Notes: generated by a model from the letters alone, not told the origin. A DNA stretch of 64,000 nucleotides from Tridacna crocea (GCA_943736015.1 OX031065.1:42856427-42920426), one strand, 5' to 3'; shown: positions 20,971-32,291, counted from the first letter of the stretch. Made by a program: numbers and translations.

Positions 20971-21236
20971 TACAGGGTGTCCGAAAAGTGAGGTAACTCT
21001 TTTGTACATTTATGATACCGCTTTCAAAATCGGATAATGAGATAAAAATAGACAGGCACTTTTGATTTAAATTTGTTTTAAATCGAAAAATAAAATGGAA
21101 TTTGAATTAGACTGTCAAACAACAGACTTACATATTTCATTTACTTCTATATATTATATTCTTATCTCTGTATTATATATCTAAAGCCGTACTATGAATG
21201 TAGGAAAGTGTTTCCATACTTTCCGAACACCCTGTA
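20971..21236. mobile_element. mariner-type MITE
   Basis: Inverted ends ACAGGGTGTCCGAAAAGT (20972-20989) and ACTTTCCGAACACCCTGT (21218-21235), bordered by TA on both sides. TACAGGGTGTCC-type ends with a TA target are usual for small mariner-derived elements. About 265 bp, no ORF. Confidence 0.85.
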
Positions 21237-21402
21237 TGTTTTACAGCTATTTAAATTTAGTACGAGCATTTCACTTATGTTCTAGGATTTCACCAATAAT
21301 AGGCAAAACCTTTGCGGGTCTTGGCCGATGATCAATGCTGGCTCGTGATCTTTTAATCATAAGAGATATACCTGTCTAATTTTTTAACTACTGAATAAAT
21401 AG

Positions 21403-21536
21403 AGGATATTTGTTTTTTACGGTGGAAGATCGAAATTTTTTTGATCGAGTGAACATCATCGGTAATATTTTTATTAATGGCGCAGCCGCTCGTGAAAATA
21501 TTACCGATTATGTCTACAAGATGAAATAAATTTCGT
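21403..21536 (-). repeat. Solo EHP hairpin
   Basis: AGAGGATATTTG, then one hairpin with arms around AAGATCGAAATTT and CATCGGTAATATTTTT. It lacks the rest of the element and joins a complete EHP at 21537. It may be a leftover hairpin end or the remnant of a reversed copy. Confidence 0.75.
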
Positions 21537-21984
21537 TATTTCATGCTTTCCGGTGGGATATCGAGAAATAGTAGTGAAAATATTTTTCGATCTTACACTG
21601 GCACCACCAGTGAAAATACCGATTTTCACGTTCTTGTTGCCTAGTTAAATTGCGCGTGCCTAACAACCAGATGGGAAATATGACGTCATATACCTTACAT
21701 TTCTCGCGCTTGACGTCACGTTGCTATGCGGGAGGGGTACGCCACGGGGAATGAGGGAAAAGAATTGTACTGAATTTTGATAAAGCTCCTCCCAGAAAGG
21801 GTTAAAAGCATAAAATAAATAGAATATTTGTTTTTTTCGGTGAAAGATCGAAATTTATTTCATCTCGTGAACACCATCGGTAATATTTTCACTCGTGGCT
21901 GCGCCACTCGTGAAAATATTACCGATGGTGTCCACTCGATGAAATAAATTTCGATCTTACACCGAAAAAAACAAATATCCTCTA
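21537..21984 (+). mobile_element. EHP element, complete
   Basis: Order: TTTCATGCTTTCCGGTGGGA, TATCGAGAAATAGTAGTG, CTGGCACCACCAGTGAAAAT, AACAACCAGATGGGAAATAT, GACGTCAT, GTACGCCACGGGG, GGGTTAAAAGC, then the long hairpin (~21833-21972, loop GGCTGCGCC) and AAATATCCTCTATA. Arms are almost perfect. Confidence 0.9.
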
Positions 21985-22009
21985 TATCTTCCATCATATA
22001 AAACAAATA

Positions 22010-22555
22010 TTATATTTATTTCATGCTTTTAACCCTTTCTGGGGAACCTAATCATAATCCAGTAAAGGTCTTTTTACCTGTTCCCCTTGGCGTACCCCCT
22101 CCGCATAGCAAAGCATTACAATATTACGCCAATAGTAAGGTAAATTACCATTATCTCCCGCTAGATGGCACTCTATAAATACCCATCTATGTAATTTGGG
22201 CATATTGGGTATAGCAACGGACTACTTTTCTACGCGACAACCGTTACTTTGAATTTCAAACTAAAATAAACGTTTACTCAATAAAACGCAATCTGTTGCT
22301 ATTCATTCAGCTATGATCAGCAGTTTAGAGAAATCTCGAGCTAAAACAGGCCTGATTTTTCCTTATTGATTACAGCCGTTTCACGTGCATTTCACCCAGG
22401 TAACTAGTGTGCGGGAACAACTGTTTCCGCCTGCAATTGAAGAGTTAAAATATAAAAAAAAATCGGTATTTTCACTGGTCGTAACCATGAAATATATCGT
22501 AAAACATTTCAACGATATTTCTCGACAAGCCAGAGGAAAGCATGAAATAAATAAA
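22010..22555 (-). mobile_element. EHP element with unusual middle, no hairpin
   Basis: Reverse orientation, head to head with the copy at 21537. It has GGCGTACCCCCTCCGCATAG and, at the far end, GATATTTCTCGACAAGCC and AAAGCATGAAATAAATAAAT. Between 22136 and 22385 is ~250 bp not seen in other copies (CTCCCGCTAGATGGCACTCT). One 41-bp-unit-like segment occurs at 22412-22446. Confidence 0.75.
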
Positions 22556-22627
22556 TCAAATTTTCTCAAAGTAAACAAATACAGTTCTGCCACAAAGCCA
22601 AGGGACGGTTCGTTCATAAACCAGAAT

Positions 22628-22720
22628 AAGACAGTGGACAGTGTAGATTAAAGATCAGACTGCACGTTTTGTGCAGTCTGATCTTAATGTACACTGTCCA
22701 CAAAAGCTTCTGGTGTCGTC
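22628..22720. repeat. TAP4 core fragment
   Basis: GTGGACAGTGTAGATTAAAG, ATCAGACTGCACGTTTTGTG and the inverse arm through ACACTGTCCACAAAAGC. An intact palindrome without termini. Confidence 0.6.
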
Positions 22721-23129
22721 TTTGGTATGGCAGAATCCCACACCAGTGATAGAAATTAGAATGATTATCATCGCAAAGAGAAGACGCTTTAGTGACACTA
22801 TAGATAAGACGGAAACAACTTACTGTTTTAAGTAAAAACACTTATTCCTTGTTTTTATGACCCTGGGATAGATGTCATTTAAACGTATGGAAAATAGTGT
22901 AGAGATGAAAGTCAGTTATCCTCTTGTTGAGCCATATGTTAGTCGGTGGCAGAAAATAAGAATTTTAAAATACGACAAAAAGTAAATAAAAGATGCATCC
23001 ACCTGGCGGGGTTTTAGTGTACTTTTGAAATAAATATGTCTGTCTGCAACTAACGCTTGGAATGACTGAACAATAGGACAATGTTATCTTTACAATTATT
23101 TCCATACTTTCAAATTGTTTCATATTATT
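22721..23129. other. No recognised feature
   Basis: TTCCTTGTTTTTATGACCCT at 22845-22864 resembles a TAP2 short flank with nothing attached. Nothing else recognised. Confidence 0.4.
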
Positions 23130-23350
23130 TTAACCCTTTACCAGACGACAAAGTTTTAGACTATAGTCCAAATTGAAAGCATTTACAGAGGGCAAAATAA
23201 AGGTGACAGAAAAATTGAAATTTGTACTAGAAAGGGTAGAAAACACTGTGGGAAAAGGAGAAAATGCTGGTTACCAGCATTTTCTCCTTTTCCCACAGTG
23301 TTTTCTTTCTCAGGGGCTTCAAAGGAAGGGAAAGTGTGGTAATGGGTTAA
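23130..23350 (-). mobile_element. TAP1 element
   Basis: TTAA at 23130-23133 and 23347-23350. GGTTACC-centred core with CACTGTG/CACAGTG arms. The short flank has lost the AAAAGGCTT step after the core. Confidence 0.92.
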
Positions 23351-23619
23351 ATGCATTGAAACGCCCGCGTTTTTACTTTTGGGCTTTATCATTAAGTTAA
23401 TGAGCAAAATGTATAAAGGAAACAGTTTATAATCTCGGGTAAAGATGCTATACAGGTAAAAAAAAATACTTTATCATCGCAAAATAAAGATGTCTTAAGT
23501 TCGCAGTATGTAAAAAAAAGAATCATCACGTCAATTAAAACGCAATAAGGTCGCTACAGGTAAAGAGATATCATCGCATGTAAAGGCGCCTTAATGGCAG
23601 CAAAAATATATATGAAATA

Positions 23620-23783
23620 GAGCTAATTTCATCAGCTTGTGGTTAATATGGATAAATATTTGCAGAAAAAGGGAAAGGTATGCGAAAATAACGAGTGCCG
23701 TAAGGTAAGAGTTATTTTCGCGGACCTTTCCCTTTTGAGGCAAATATTTCCCCATATTAAAACCACAAACCGATGAAATAAAT
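23620..23783. repeat. Large hairpin inside the tandem region
   Basis: Left arm TTTCATCAGCTTGTGGTTAA, TATGGATAAATATTTGCAGA, AAAAGGGAAAGGTATGCGAA, AATAAC. The right arm is its imperfect inverse, ending CCACAAACCGATGAAA. Loop about 23694-23710. Overall layout (A/T-rich outer arm, GC-containing loop) resembles the hairpin at 37613-37777, but the sequence differs. Confidence 0.8.
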
Positions 23784-23891
23784 TATATATTATATTTCCT
23801 CTCATTATTTTGTCAACGAATGCTACTTTTAAAACTCGTGATCTCAAGTCAGTTGACCAGATTTTCGGCTGGAGGAAAGTGTTGACTGTGA

Positions 23892-24007
23892 CGCGAAATA
23901 ATTCTCCCAGCTTAAATGACGTCATATACTATATTTCATGTGTCTATTTTTAGAAATTTCATGGGTAAAGAAATGACGTAATTTAAGCTGAGGGAATTAT
24001 CATCGCG
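23892..24007. repeat. Inverted repeat with ~40-bp arms
   Basis: GCGAAATAATTCTCCCAGCT and TAAATGACGTCAT on the left pair with ATGACGTAATTTAAGCTGAG and GGAATTATCATCGCG on the right. Lies between the hairpin at 23620 and the clear 54-bp units. Confidence 0.65.
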
Positions 24008-24528
24008 AGTACCACACTCAAAAAACACCAAAGATAAAATGAAAACAATCTATTATCGCGTGTAGGAACGCTTAAAAAACATTGTAGATAAAATGAAAAC
24101 AATTTATCATCACGAGTAAAGGCGCTTTCTAAACACCATAGATAAAATAAAAACAATTAGTAATCGTGAGAAGAGGCGCTTGAAAAATACCAAAGATAAA
24201 ATAAAAACACTATTATTACGAGTAGAGGCGCTTCAAAAATGCCGGAGATAAAATGAACACAATATATCAAAGACACTTTAAGAAAAAAACACCATAGATA
24301 AAATAAGAACAGTACATTATCGCGAGTAGAGATGTTAGAGAAATACCATAGATAAAATGAAAACAACTTATATTCGCGAGTAGAGGCACTTGAAAAATAC
24401 CATAAATAAAATACTAATTTAAGTTATAATCACGATTTAGACTCTTTAAGGGCAACATAAATAAAATAAAAAACACTTTTTGTCCAGCGTTAAGGACAAA
24501 ACGGAAAACAAGTTGGTATCACGACACT

Positions 24529-24757
24529 TTAACCCATTACCACACGAGAAAAATTTGGACTGGTCCAAATTGAAAGCATTTGCAGACGACAAAATAAAGG
24601 TGACTGAAAAATTGAAATTTGTTCTGGGAAGGATAGAAAACACTGTGGGAAAAGGAGAAAATGCTGGTTACCAGCATTTTCTCCTTTTCCCACAGTGTTT
24701 TCAAAAGGCTTCTTTCTCGGGGGCGTCAAAAGTAGGGATTGTGTGGTAATGGGTTAA
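24529..24757 (-). mobile_element. TAP1 element
   Basis: TTAA at 24529-24532 and 24754-24757. Complete, GGTTACC centre, CACTGTG/CACAGTG arms, perfect core at about 24638-24704. Confidence 0.95.
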
Positions 24758-24799
24758 GACACCGAGGTAAAAATAGGAAAAGATAATGTCGGACTGCAT

Positions 24800-25035
24800 C
24801 ACGCAAAAAGGGGTTTTCAGGCATTTGTGCAAATTGTCGTCAGCGCAGTGTGCGCAGGCTTATACGGGATGCCACTTTTTTACAACATTAGATTTCGTTT
24901 TAAAGTAGATTTAGGCGAAAGAAAAAAAATACATAAGAACGGAATGTATCGTTTCATATTAGTCTGCGCTGACGTCGCAGGCTCATTCGGGACGACACTT
25001 CAGGAAATGTGTGAATGTCCTTCGTCGCATGTTGC
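24800..25035. mobile_element. MHP element
   Basis: Two paired motifs occur: GTGCAAATTGTCGTCAGCGC with GTGTGCGCAGGCTTATACGG, and CTGCGCTGACGTCGCAGGCT with CATTCGGGACGACACTT. This double hairpin arrangement also appears at 58905-59160. A 102-codon ORF across it is likely fortuitous. Confidence 0.6.
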
Positions 25036-25582
25036 AAGCCAATTTACTGTATCATTGCAAGTTAAGACGCCTTTAGGACACCATAGAAGACAATGCATAT
25101 CTGATGCTAATCAAGCAAGTTCCGTGTCTGGTTAGATATTCCTGATAAGTAATCATATAAAGATAAGGATAATTTGTGGTGAAATAAGCTGTTAACATTC
25201 AAACCGCCAAGGGATTGGCTTGAACAGACAGAAATGTAATGTCCGGTGCCGGTGCCTGAGAATAAAAATGGTTAAAAGCGATTAAGCACTAAAAGTTGGT
25301 TTTTTTTCTCATACTTCCATTTGATGCAAAAGCTATAAATTGACATCAAAGAAATTGCTTAGGTATAAGTTTTGACCCGTCAATAATAAAGATATTCAAT
25401 ATAATGACAAAACAAATGATATATTGCTAAAATGGCTGAATTTTGTTTAGAAAGAATAGAAATCGTTGAGGGAAATTAAGACAATGCAGAGAACCAGCAT
25501 TTTCCACAATTCCTGCAATGTTTTAAAGAAGTGTTTTTTCATCAGAGACCAGAAAACATAATTGTTCTATAAAGATTGTTAA
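25036..25582. other. Decayed TAP copy, otherwise unrecognised
   Basis: 25440-25560 holds AGAATAGAAATCG, AACCAGCATTTTCCACAATT and CCTGCAATGTTTTAAAG, a badly decayed TAP core. The rest is AT-rich without features. Confidence 0.45.
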
Positions 25583-25810
25583 TTAACCCTTTCCCAAACA
25601 AGCCCTGGTTTTTACGTGTCTGCAGTAAAAGTCTTTTGAAAACACTGTGGGAAAAGGAGAAATTGCTCGTAACGAGCAATTTCTCCTTTTCCCACAGTGT
25701 TTTCTACCCTTTTTGAGAACTTTCTGCCATTTTCTCAAAATCTAAAATTGTCGTCTGCAAACTCTTTCAGTTTGGAAGAGTCCAAAATTTGTCGTTTTGG
25801 AAAGGGTTAA
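25583..25810 (+). mobile_element. TAP2 element with CTCG-type core
   Basis: TTAA at 25583-25586 and 25807-25810. Short flank AGCCCTGGTTTTTACGTGTC. The core centre is GCTCGTAACGAGC with CACTGTG/CACAGTG arms. The long flank differs from TGCTGG-core copies (CTCTTTCAGTTTGGAAGAGT). Confidence 0.93.
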
Positions 25811-26250
25811 GAAGCATGGCTCTGTACAGCTGTACGCACGATATCCGTTAAACCTGGGGGTGCAGGATAAAAAAATGCACTGCTAAAAAAGCTAATTGTT
25901 TCAATGCATAATATATTTCCATGATATCAAACAAACAACGGGCGATCTAAGTCTAAGATAAATTTAGCACATGGCGCTCGGTACTGCCTTGACTTGATAC
26001 AAAGCAGTGGCAAGAGCGAACACACTTGCCCATAATAGCAACAAGGTCAATGCAGGTTTGGTTCTTCACCTTGACCTTCTTCTACAGTAATAATTCAGTT
26101 GGTGAAGTTTCCAATTTACGATGCCTGGGGGTGTATCATTCAAGACCATGATCTGTAAATCAAAGTAAAGAAATAAAGCAAATATATTACAGATAAAAGA
26201 CATAAAGGACAATGTCATTGCCATCCATAGACTTTGTCCCCGTGCACTAT
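25811..26250. other. No recognised feature
   Basis: No repeat, TIR or coding signal supported. Confidence 0.5.
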
Positions 26251-26480
26251 TTAACCCTTTACCACATGATCCACACTTTTTAACGACATTGGGAATTTGG
26301 CTTTGGAAAACATTATAAGAAAAGGAGCAAATGCTGATCGCCAGCATTTTCTCCTTTTCCCACAATGTTTTCTATCCATAAGACAAAACAATTATTTAAG
26401 CCGTACTGAATTCGTTGTTTGAAAATAGCCTACATTCAATTTGGACTAGTCTAAAATTGTGTCGTCTATTACAGAGTTAA
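26251..26480 (+). mobile_element. TAP element, diverged
   Basis: TTAA at 26251-26254 and 26477-26480. The core left arm has mutated (AACATTATAAGAAAAGGAGC) while the right arm stays canonical, so the palindrome is damaged on one side only. Confidence 0.88.
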
Positions 26481-27601
26481 AGGAGGACAAATAATTTTTT
26501 GTAGAGTATTAATGTCAGGCGCTTAGCTTCATGTATCAAACTTGCAGTTGCGTGCACTATGCAAAAAAAAAACCAACAACAAATATTGTATAAAAAATGT
26601 CCCCAGAGGCCACCAAAAAGATTATACGTAAAATACAGATCAAAAAAAGTCTGGAGGAGCCTCCCAATAATGTTTGGAAACCCGGGAAGTCCCCTCCCCG
26701 TTCTCGGCTTCGGGCAATGCCTTAAATATTATCGTTGTGTATACTTTCGATGATTTCAGTTGGCTTGCCAGATTTTGGGACGCATTGGGGGTCCTAAAAT
26801 GTTTAAAATTCAAAGATTATGACGTCAGAATTCTAAAGATGCTGGGTGAAAAATCTAAAGATTTTAACGGTATGAAGATGTAAACTACTGAAGAAGTCGA
26901 GTCTAATAATCGTATGTTTTAGGGAAATAAAGTTTCCGAAAAAGATTAAAACTTTTGAGACACAAAATTCAAAAAAATATCGGAACGTAAACTTCCACAG
27001 AATTTGTGGTGAAATTCCTAGTGAAAAAGAATTGTCATAGATTTCCAAGAATTGGAATAAAAAATTCCAACGGTTTGAGGATGTAGACCTTTTGGTCAGT
27101 ATAAATGCTGCGTTTAGGTCGTAAAACTGCGAATTCTGGGCTCCAGAGAACTTGAGTCAACATTTCCCATAGAATTAGGGTACAAACATGCTAACAATTT
27201 TTAGAAAAATATTCTAGAGAAATGACAATAAGAAAAACAAAAATCGTTATTCCAAATATTCTGGGTCGAAAAAATCAGAAATTGTTTTGTAAAGGGTTAA
27301 AACATAAACATAGATCAAAGATCAGAAAAGGGAGCTTAAAGCATCTTTTTGATACATTATAGCAAGCAAGTCGTCACATAATTATGAATCCATAAAATAC
27401 ACTTTTTTCAATGTATTACACACTGAAAATTTATATTCTTAACATTCTTGGCGTACACTTTTGTTTGAATGTATATGAACTTTGGGCTACGTTACTCTGC
27501 AAACATATTTTTGGAGAATGGGCCGGAAGCCTTAGATTGCCGATGAAGAACTGAATTGAACTGAATTGAACTTTTGGCTGAATCCTGAGATAGAACGCTC
27601 C
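26481..27601. other. No recognised feature
   Basis: About 1.1 kb. Three ORFs of 64-71 codons show no domain. No TIR pair seen. Confidence 0.5.
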
Positions 27602-27830
27602 TTAACTCTTTACCACACGACAAAATTTTAGACTGGTCCAAATTGAACGCATTTGCAGACGACAAAATAATGGTGACTGAAAAATTGAAATTTGTTCTGG
27701 GAAGGGTAGAAAACACTGTGGGAAATGGAGAAAATGCTGGTTACCAGCATTTTCTCCTTTTCCCACAGTGTTTTCAAAAGACTTCTTTCTCAGAAGTGTC
27801 AAAAGTAGGGATTGTGTGGTAATGGGTTAA
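27602..27830 (-). mobile_element. TAP1 element
   Basis: TTAA at 27602-27605 and 27827-27830. One arm mismatch (GGGAAATGG against CCTTTTCCC). GGTTACC centre. Confidence 0.95.
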
Positions 27831-27934
27831 TCGAGAGAGATTAGTGTAAGTTGTAAGAACTTGTTTCTCAATCGATGTAAAATAAAAATGTTTACACTAG
27901 AATTAAATTAACGCTCCGTAGACATGTAGAAAGA

Positions 27935-28045
27935 TGATTCGTAGCAATATGTTTCGTCTAAGGTCAGCCTGCTGAGACTATACAGGCTAAGCTGAGTCGA
28001 TACTTGTTTGTAAATGCATTACGTCCCTTTAACACAGATCACTGC
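27935..28045 (-). mobile_element. GHP fragment
   Basis: Degraded hairpin (AAGGTCAGCCTGCTGAGACT, ACAGGCTAAGCTGAGTCGAT) followed by the terminus AAATGCATTACGTCCCTTTA and ACACAGATCA. The opposite end is missing. Confidence 0.55.
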
Positions 28046-28861
28046 TTAATTGTATTGCCATAATAGATAAAACAGTGAAAGCTGTATTTTGTTACTATCA
28101 TTTTTGATAATCTTTTTTGATACCGGCTATAAAATATTTCCAGGTTTAACATTATTAAATGAAATGTACTCTTTTTTTCATTTTCACACGTACAAAACGA
28201 AGCATAAATAACGTTTGATTAGTAAACCAATGAAATCTACTAGAAATAGAAAGACATAAATTAGGACACACAAAAAGGGAGAAAAAGTTGAACTAGAAAA
28301 CAAGATATCGATAACCACTTTTTTTTTTTTCGTTGTTTTAAAAAGGTTAAGATTCATACCTTGTCCAAAAGAAATTTAGTTTACACCGAAACTTACCCAC
28401 ATGGCTTATCGACACGAGAGCGATAAGTTTTAGAACTATAACAATATAATCATGGAATTGTGCAACAACAGGGTAGATCCTTTTTGCACCGGACAATTCT
28501 AGAATTGTTCTGCTTTGGCAATGCTGTTTCGGCATTGCTTGGTTCGGCTGTTAGGTATGCACTTTCCTATCTCGTATATATGAGTCGTATGTGTCTTGCG
28601 TATTTTGATCGTTTTCTTGCAAGTATGTACATGTACTTTGGAAATTGTTGTTCAAAAACTTTGTTCGCTTACCGTTGATGTGTTTGAGTAAATCTTGCAA
28701 AGAATGTTTTGCGAAGTAATAGTAAAAGACATTTTCGGAATGCAGAGATAAGACCACCAGCCGTCACTATGTTCTAAACGCCTTCCAAATAAACCAGCAA
28801 ATAAACAGTGTTTCTGCAAAAATCGGACACATATATCTAGGCTATAGATAAGAGTCATTGA
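28046..28861. other. No recognised feature
   Basis: A small perfect hairpin GACAATTCTAGAATTGTTC lies at 28492-28509. Otherwise no repeat or coding signal that I can support. Confidence 0.45.
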
Positions 28862-28869
28862 CAGAACTT

Positions 28870-29060
28870 AAAGGGACTTTAAGCCATAGGCTGCTAAGAC
28901 CGGCTGGAGGCGCTTTTGCGGACAGCATACGTAGATTTAAATCAGACTGCGAGAAAACGTGCTGTCAGATCTTTGGTCTAAACTGTCTGAGACGATATTT
29001 TCTGTCCGGAAAAATCAACTCTTAAATTGCAATTTTTGTTGTTTTTTTCTATTGCATGCA
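28870..29060 (+). mobile_element. TAP4 element, degenerate
   Basis: GGCTGCTAAGACCGGCTGGA, TTTTGCGGACAGCATACGTA, then a damaged core (ATCAGACTGCGAGAAAACGT, GCTGTCAGATCTTTGG) and ACTGTCTGAGACG. The ends are unclear. Confidence 0.5.
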
Positions 29061-29325
29061 ATTTTTCGTTACATTTATTTGGCTATTGAAGGATTTAAAA
29101 AGTTTTTGTTTGGCAAGTTTCTAGAACATTTTAACAAAGATTAATTAGTTTCCTATGCGTACATAGACAGCTATGAAACAAAAAACTACATAGAAGTGAA
29201 ATTTATGTAGAAAACACGAGGAATTACCTAGTTTTTTGGGGATCAAAATATGGTTAAGGCACCTTTTAGTATCGAATAAAGCGGCGTCAAACTCTGTTCA
29301 AATTCTTAATGTACCTGCAAGGGGA

Positions 29326-29481
29326 CCATGCTCTGTGAAAATGGGATTTAATGAATCTGATAAAAATGTCAACCCTGGTAAGCCTGCGCTGTTCGCCCAG
29401 GCTGACCAGGGTCGACACTTTCTGTTGTGGGTATATTTTATGCATCTCAAACATCCGGTCTCTCTCGTGGTTCAACCAATT
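29326..29481 (+). mobile_element. GHP element, cut by GTAAG
   Basis: Starts CCATGCTCTGTGAAAATGGG with ATTTAATGAATCTG. The hairpin is AACCCTGGTAAGCCTGCGCT and GCCCAGGCTGACCAGGGTCG. It continues to GTTCAACCAATTT, where the next element begins. Confidence 0.65.
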
Positions 29482-29870
29482 TTAAGGTAAGGCCTTTGTA
29501 ATGCACTTCCGGTGAACATAGGGCAAAAATTCTAATTGGTCGTTAAATAAGGATAAATAAGGATTTATGCAGAAATAATATTTTTGCAAATTTCTATCGG
29601 ATCAGAAATTCCGTTTATGTCTATCTTGAAATTATTACTTTTTTTTTTATACTTTTGTTAGTTTTCTGAAAAGGGAGGTAATTATCATCTCTTTTTGAAT
29701 TGAGAATATAGTGGTTTTAGATTTATAAATGATAATTCAAAGAAGGAAAAAATGGAAAAAAATGAATCAGTGAAAGTAGTTCAATAATACTCATTTTTAG
29801 TTATAGCTAATTTTGCAGGATGATATTTATGTGGAAATAGCTGTTTTCCATTACACAGGTCTTACCTTAA
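29482..29870 (+). mobile_element. GTAAG element
   Basis: TTAA at 29482-29485 and 29867-29870. Left terminus slightly mutated (GGTAAGGCCTTTGTAATG), right terminus intact. 389 bp, with a longer T run near 29640. Confidence 0.93.
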
Positions 29871-30554
29871 GACAAAACAAGCACGTATTATGCAAGGACA
29901 GGATTGTTTTTTCATAATCTTTTTCTTGAGCTTCGAAATATCATTTTACTGACGCATTATAAAATATTTTATGGTAATCGATTATTTCAGTTTATGAGTG
30001 GGTTTTTTTTAAAGAAAAGGAGTAAGGAATGACACGGGGTTATAAAATTACCTCTTAGATAAGATGCATTATAAAATTACGCAACCGTTTTAAGCACATA
30101 AACATTTATTAAAATTACTGTTAAAACTCGCAGATATGAACTAAGCACTTGCTAACACTCCTTGCCTCATTGATTCATGTTTCTACACTTTACTGGAATG
30201 GCCATAAACCCTATTCTATCATACGTAACAATAAGAACCATTCTTTAGTTATTTATCTTGATTCCTCTCCAGTCCTACATTGATCCTGATAAAGTAATTA
30301 CTTGGTTTTCATTCTTGATTTCTTGTACTACACAGCTAGGTTGTTCAGGTAACATTTCGACTAAATCTTGATAGATTGTTTTACATATATATATTTAGAT
30401 AGTATAACTGATCATTGAGAATATAATTTGATTTGAAGACCATAGATACCTTACACATGTTTCATAAATCAGGTTGTATTTATCGCAACATCCTCAAGGG
30501 AATCAAGGATAAAAAGAAAGGAACACAGGTGAAGGACCAATCTGAACACATTAT
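29871..30554. other. No recognised feature
   Basis: AT-rich with a short (AT)n near 30385. Nothing supported. Confidence 0.5.
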
Positions 30555-30951
30555 TTAGTTTTTTCATGCTTTCCGGTAGGATATCGAGAAATAGCGGTGA
30601 AATATTTTTCGATCTTACACTGGTACCACCAGTGAAAATACCGATTTTCATGTTCTTGTTGCCTGGGTTAATTGCGCGTGGCTAACAACCTTACATTTCT
30701 CGCTCTTGACATAATATTGTAATGAGTTGCTATGCGGGAGGGGTATGCCACGGGGAATAATGGAAAAGAACTGTACTGGACTTTGATTAAGCTCCTCCCA
30801 GAAAGGGTTAAAAGCATGAAATAAATAGAACATTTGTTTTTTTTCGGTGAAACATCAATATTTATTCAATCACGTGAACACCATCAGTCATATTTTCAGT
30901 CGATGAAATAAATTTCGATCTTTCACCGAAAAAAAACCATATATCCTCTAT
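30555..30951 (+). mobile_element. EHP element with hairpin deletion
   Basis: Left and middle modules intact (GGTAGGATATCGAGAAATAG, CTGGTACCACCAGTGAAAAT, GTATGCCACGGGGAA). In the hairpin, the loop and most of the right arm are missing: ATATTTTCA joins GTCGATGAAATAAATTTCG. Ends AATATATCC-like at TATATCCTCTATAA. Confidence 0.85.
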
Positions 30952-31264
30952 AACTTAGATGTTATCTGCAAGCAAGACAATTTGACTTACATAATGGCCT
31001 CATTGGACTAAGATCAGAGTCTGCCAACTATTCTCAAGAACAAGATGTTGATCAATGTCGTCCACAAAGGGCTCGGATTTTTATTGAACCGAAAAGGCTA
31101 CAGGTAAAGAAAACTGCACTAAAAACTAACTCTACACGCCGTGCACTGGGGCGAAGTTTGACACAGTTTGTTATCAACATTACGAGCGAAAACTGTCAAA
31201 CAAAGTAATATGCAAGTCTATGAAATATAAACAAATAAAACCTTCACTGCTTTTTGCCGGGTAT
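30952..31264. other. No recognised feature
   Basis: No repeat recognised. Confidence 0.5.
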
Positions 31265-31505
31265 AGTTAGGCACTCTTGAAGAAAGAGGGTTTTAATGCA
31301 TCCTCCGTAAATCATTATACCAACAACGTCGCCTAAAAAATCGGTCCAGTTTGTTTAAAACTTATCTGGATCACTAGATAAAATGGGCTTGTGGCATGCA
31401 AAATGTCTACCCATAGCAAAGAGCTTCGACGCTCAGGTCAGGCTAATCATGATTGTTGCAGATTACACTCAGTGACTAAGCGAATATTTCACCGGGCATG
31501 ACTCC
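31265..31505 (-). mobile_element. GHP element, degenerate
   Basis: Begins AGGCACTCTTGAAGAAAGAG with TTTTAATGCATCC and ends ATTTCACCGGGCATGACTCC. The hairpin is reduced to CTCAGGTCAGGCTAATC. Confidence 0.5.
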
Positions 31506-31507
31506 TG

Positions 31508-32291
31508 TATATGTTCCATGTTTTGTGAAAAGGGAGCTTCATGCATCTTCATCTGCGAAAAGTTTCGACCCAGGTCAGCCTGCGCAATTCGCGCAGGCTG
31601 ACCTGAGCCGAAACTTTTCGAAATTTGTCAATTTTTGTATGACAAAGAACCAGTCTACCTCGTGATTCAGTCAATTGTTGGGCCAAATGATTATGTGATG
31701 ACTTGCTTAGTAGCATGCATTACAGATTACATTAAAGGTGGGTATTTAGAATTTTCACATAACACCAAATTAAAAAATGTATACGTCACTGAAATTTATA
31801 TCAAAAAATCATACAAATCATCAGTAATTAAAAATCATAAAATTACAAAAACAAAAAAAAAATTGGTGGTATTCCTTGAAAGGCTACGTAGCCTTTTAAG
31901 CGATTTTTAGATTTCCCGCCAAAAAAAGTGCATTGTGGGAATGTTCAGTGACTTGTATGTGACAATTCACCATTAAATTCCATAACATAACAAACATATA
32001 ATTATTTTCCATAATGTCTAGAACCTCGGATGCTATGTTTGAAGCTTCATGGGTATATTTCCGTTATGTAAGTGAGCGAGTTGCTCATGTAAAAAATAGA
32101 CCGTGTTTCCCTTCAGTGTCGACCTTGGCTGTAGTAAATCTCTATTTTATCTAGTTGTCGGATGGTTTTCGACTAATTGGGTTTAATGAATGAAAATAAC
32201 AATGCTTTGGGAGTATAAGGATGATTTTTTGTTTTATTTTTGTAAAATTTTCGTCCCAAAATCTGACGGGCCACCTTTTCACGGGGCGTGA
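31508..32291 (+). mobile_element. GHP element interrupted by AGG
   Basis: Starts TGTTCCATGTTTTGTGAAAA and GGGAGCTTCATGCATC. The hairpin is near perfect (AAGTTTCGACCCAGGTCAGC, CTGCGCAATTCGCGCAG). Then CCAGTCTACCTCGTGATTCA. The AGG element sits at 31732-32279. The GHP resumes with TTTTCACGGGGCGTGACTC. Confidence 0.8.
31732..32279 (+). mobile_element. AGG element inside GHP
   Basis: Left end TTAAAGGTGGGTATTTAGAA. Right end CTGACGGGCCACC, where the expected TTTAA has been lost against the GHP terminus. Colinear with 3911-4453. The 91-codon ORF at its left is not conserved as protein. Confidence 0.85.

Larger units (their letters stand above)
23400..24480 (+). repeat. ~54-bp degenerate tandem array
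   Basis: The clear part is 23993-24480. 'GATAAAAT' recurs at 24033, 24087, 24141, 24195, 24247, 24297, 24351 and (as aataaaat) ~24405 and ~24459, nearly always 54 bp apart. The unit resembles CGCGAGTAGAGGCGCTTGAA then AAATACCATAGATAAAATGA and AAACAA. Weaker units occur at 23400-23610 and perhaps beyond the TAP1 at 24529. The ORF on the minus strand is a repeat artefact. Confidence 0.8.

Noticed and set aside
24157-24366. Minus-strand ORF rich in Phe/Leu/Tyr as a membrane peptide
   Set aside because: A product of the 54-bp AT-rich tandem units.
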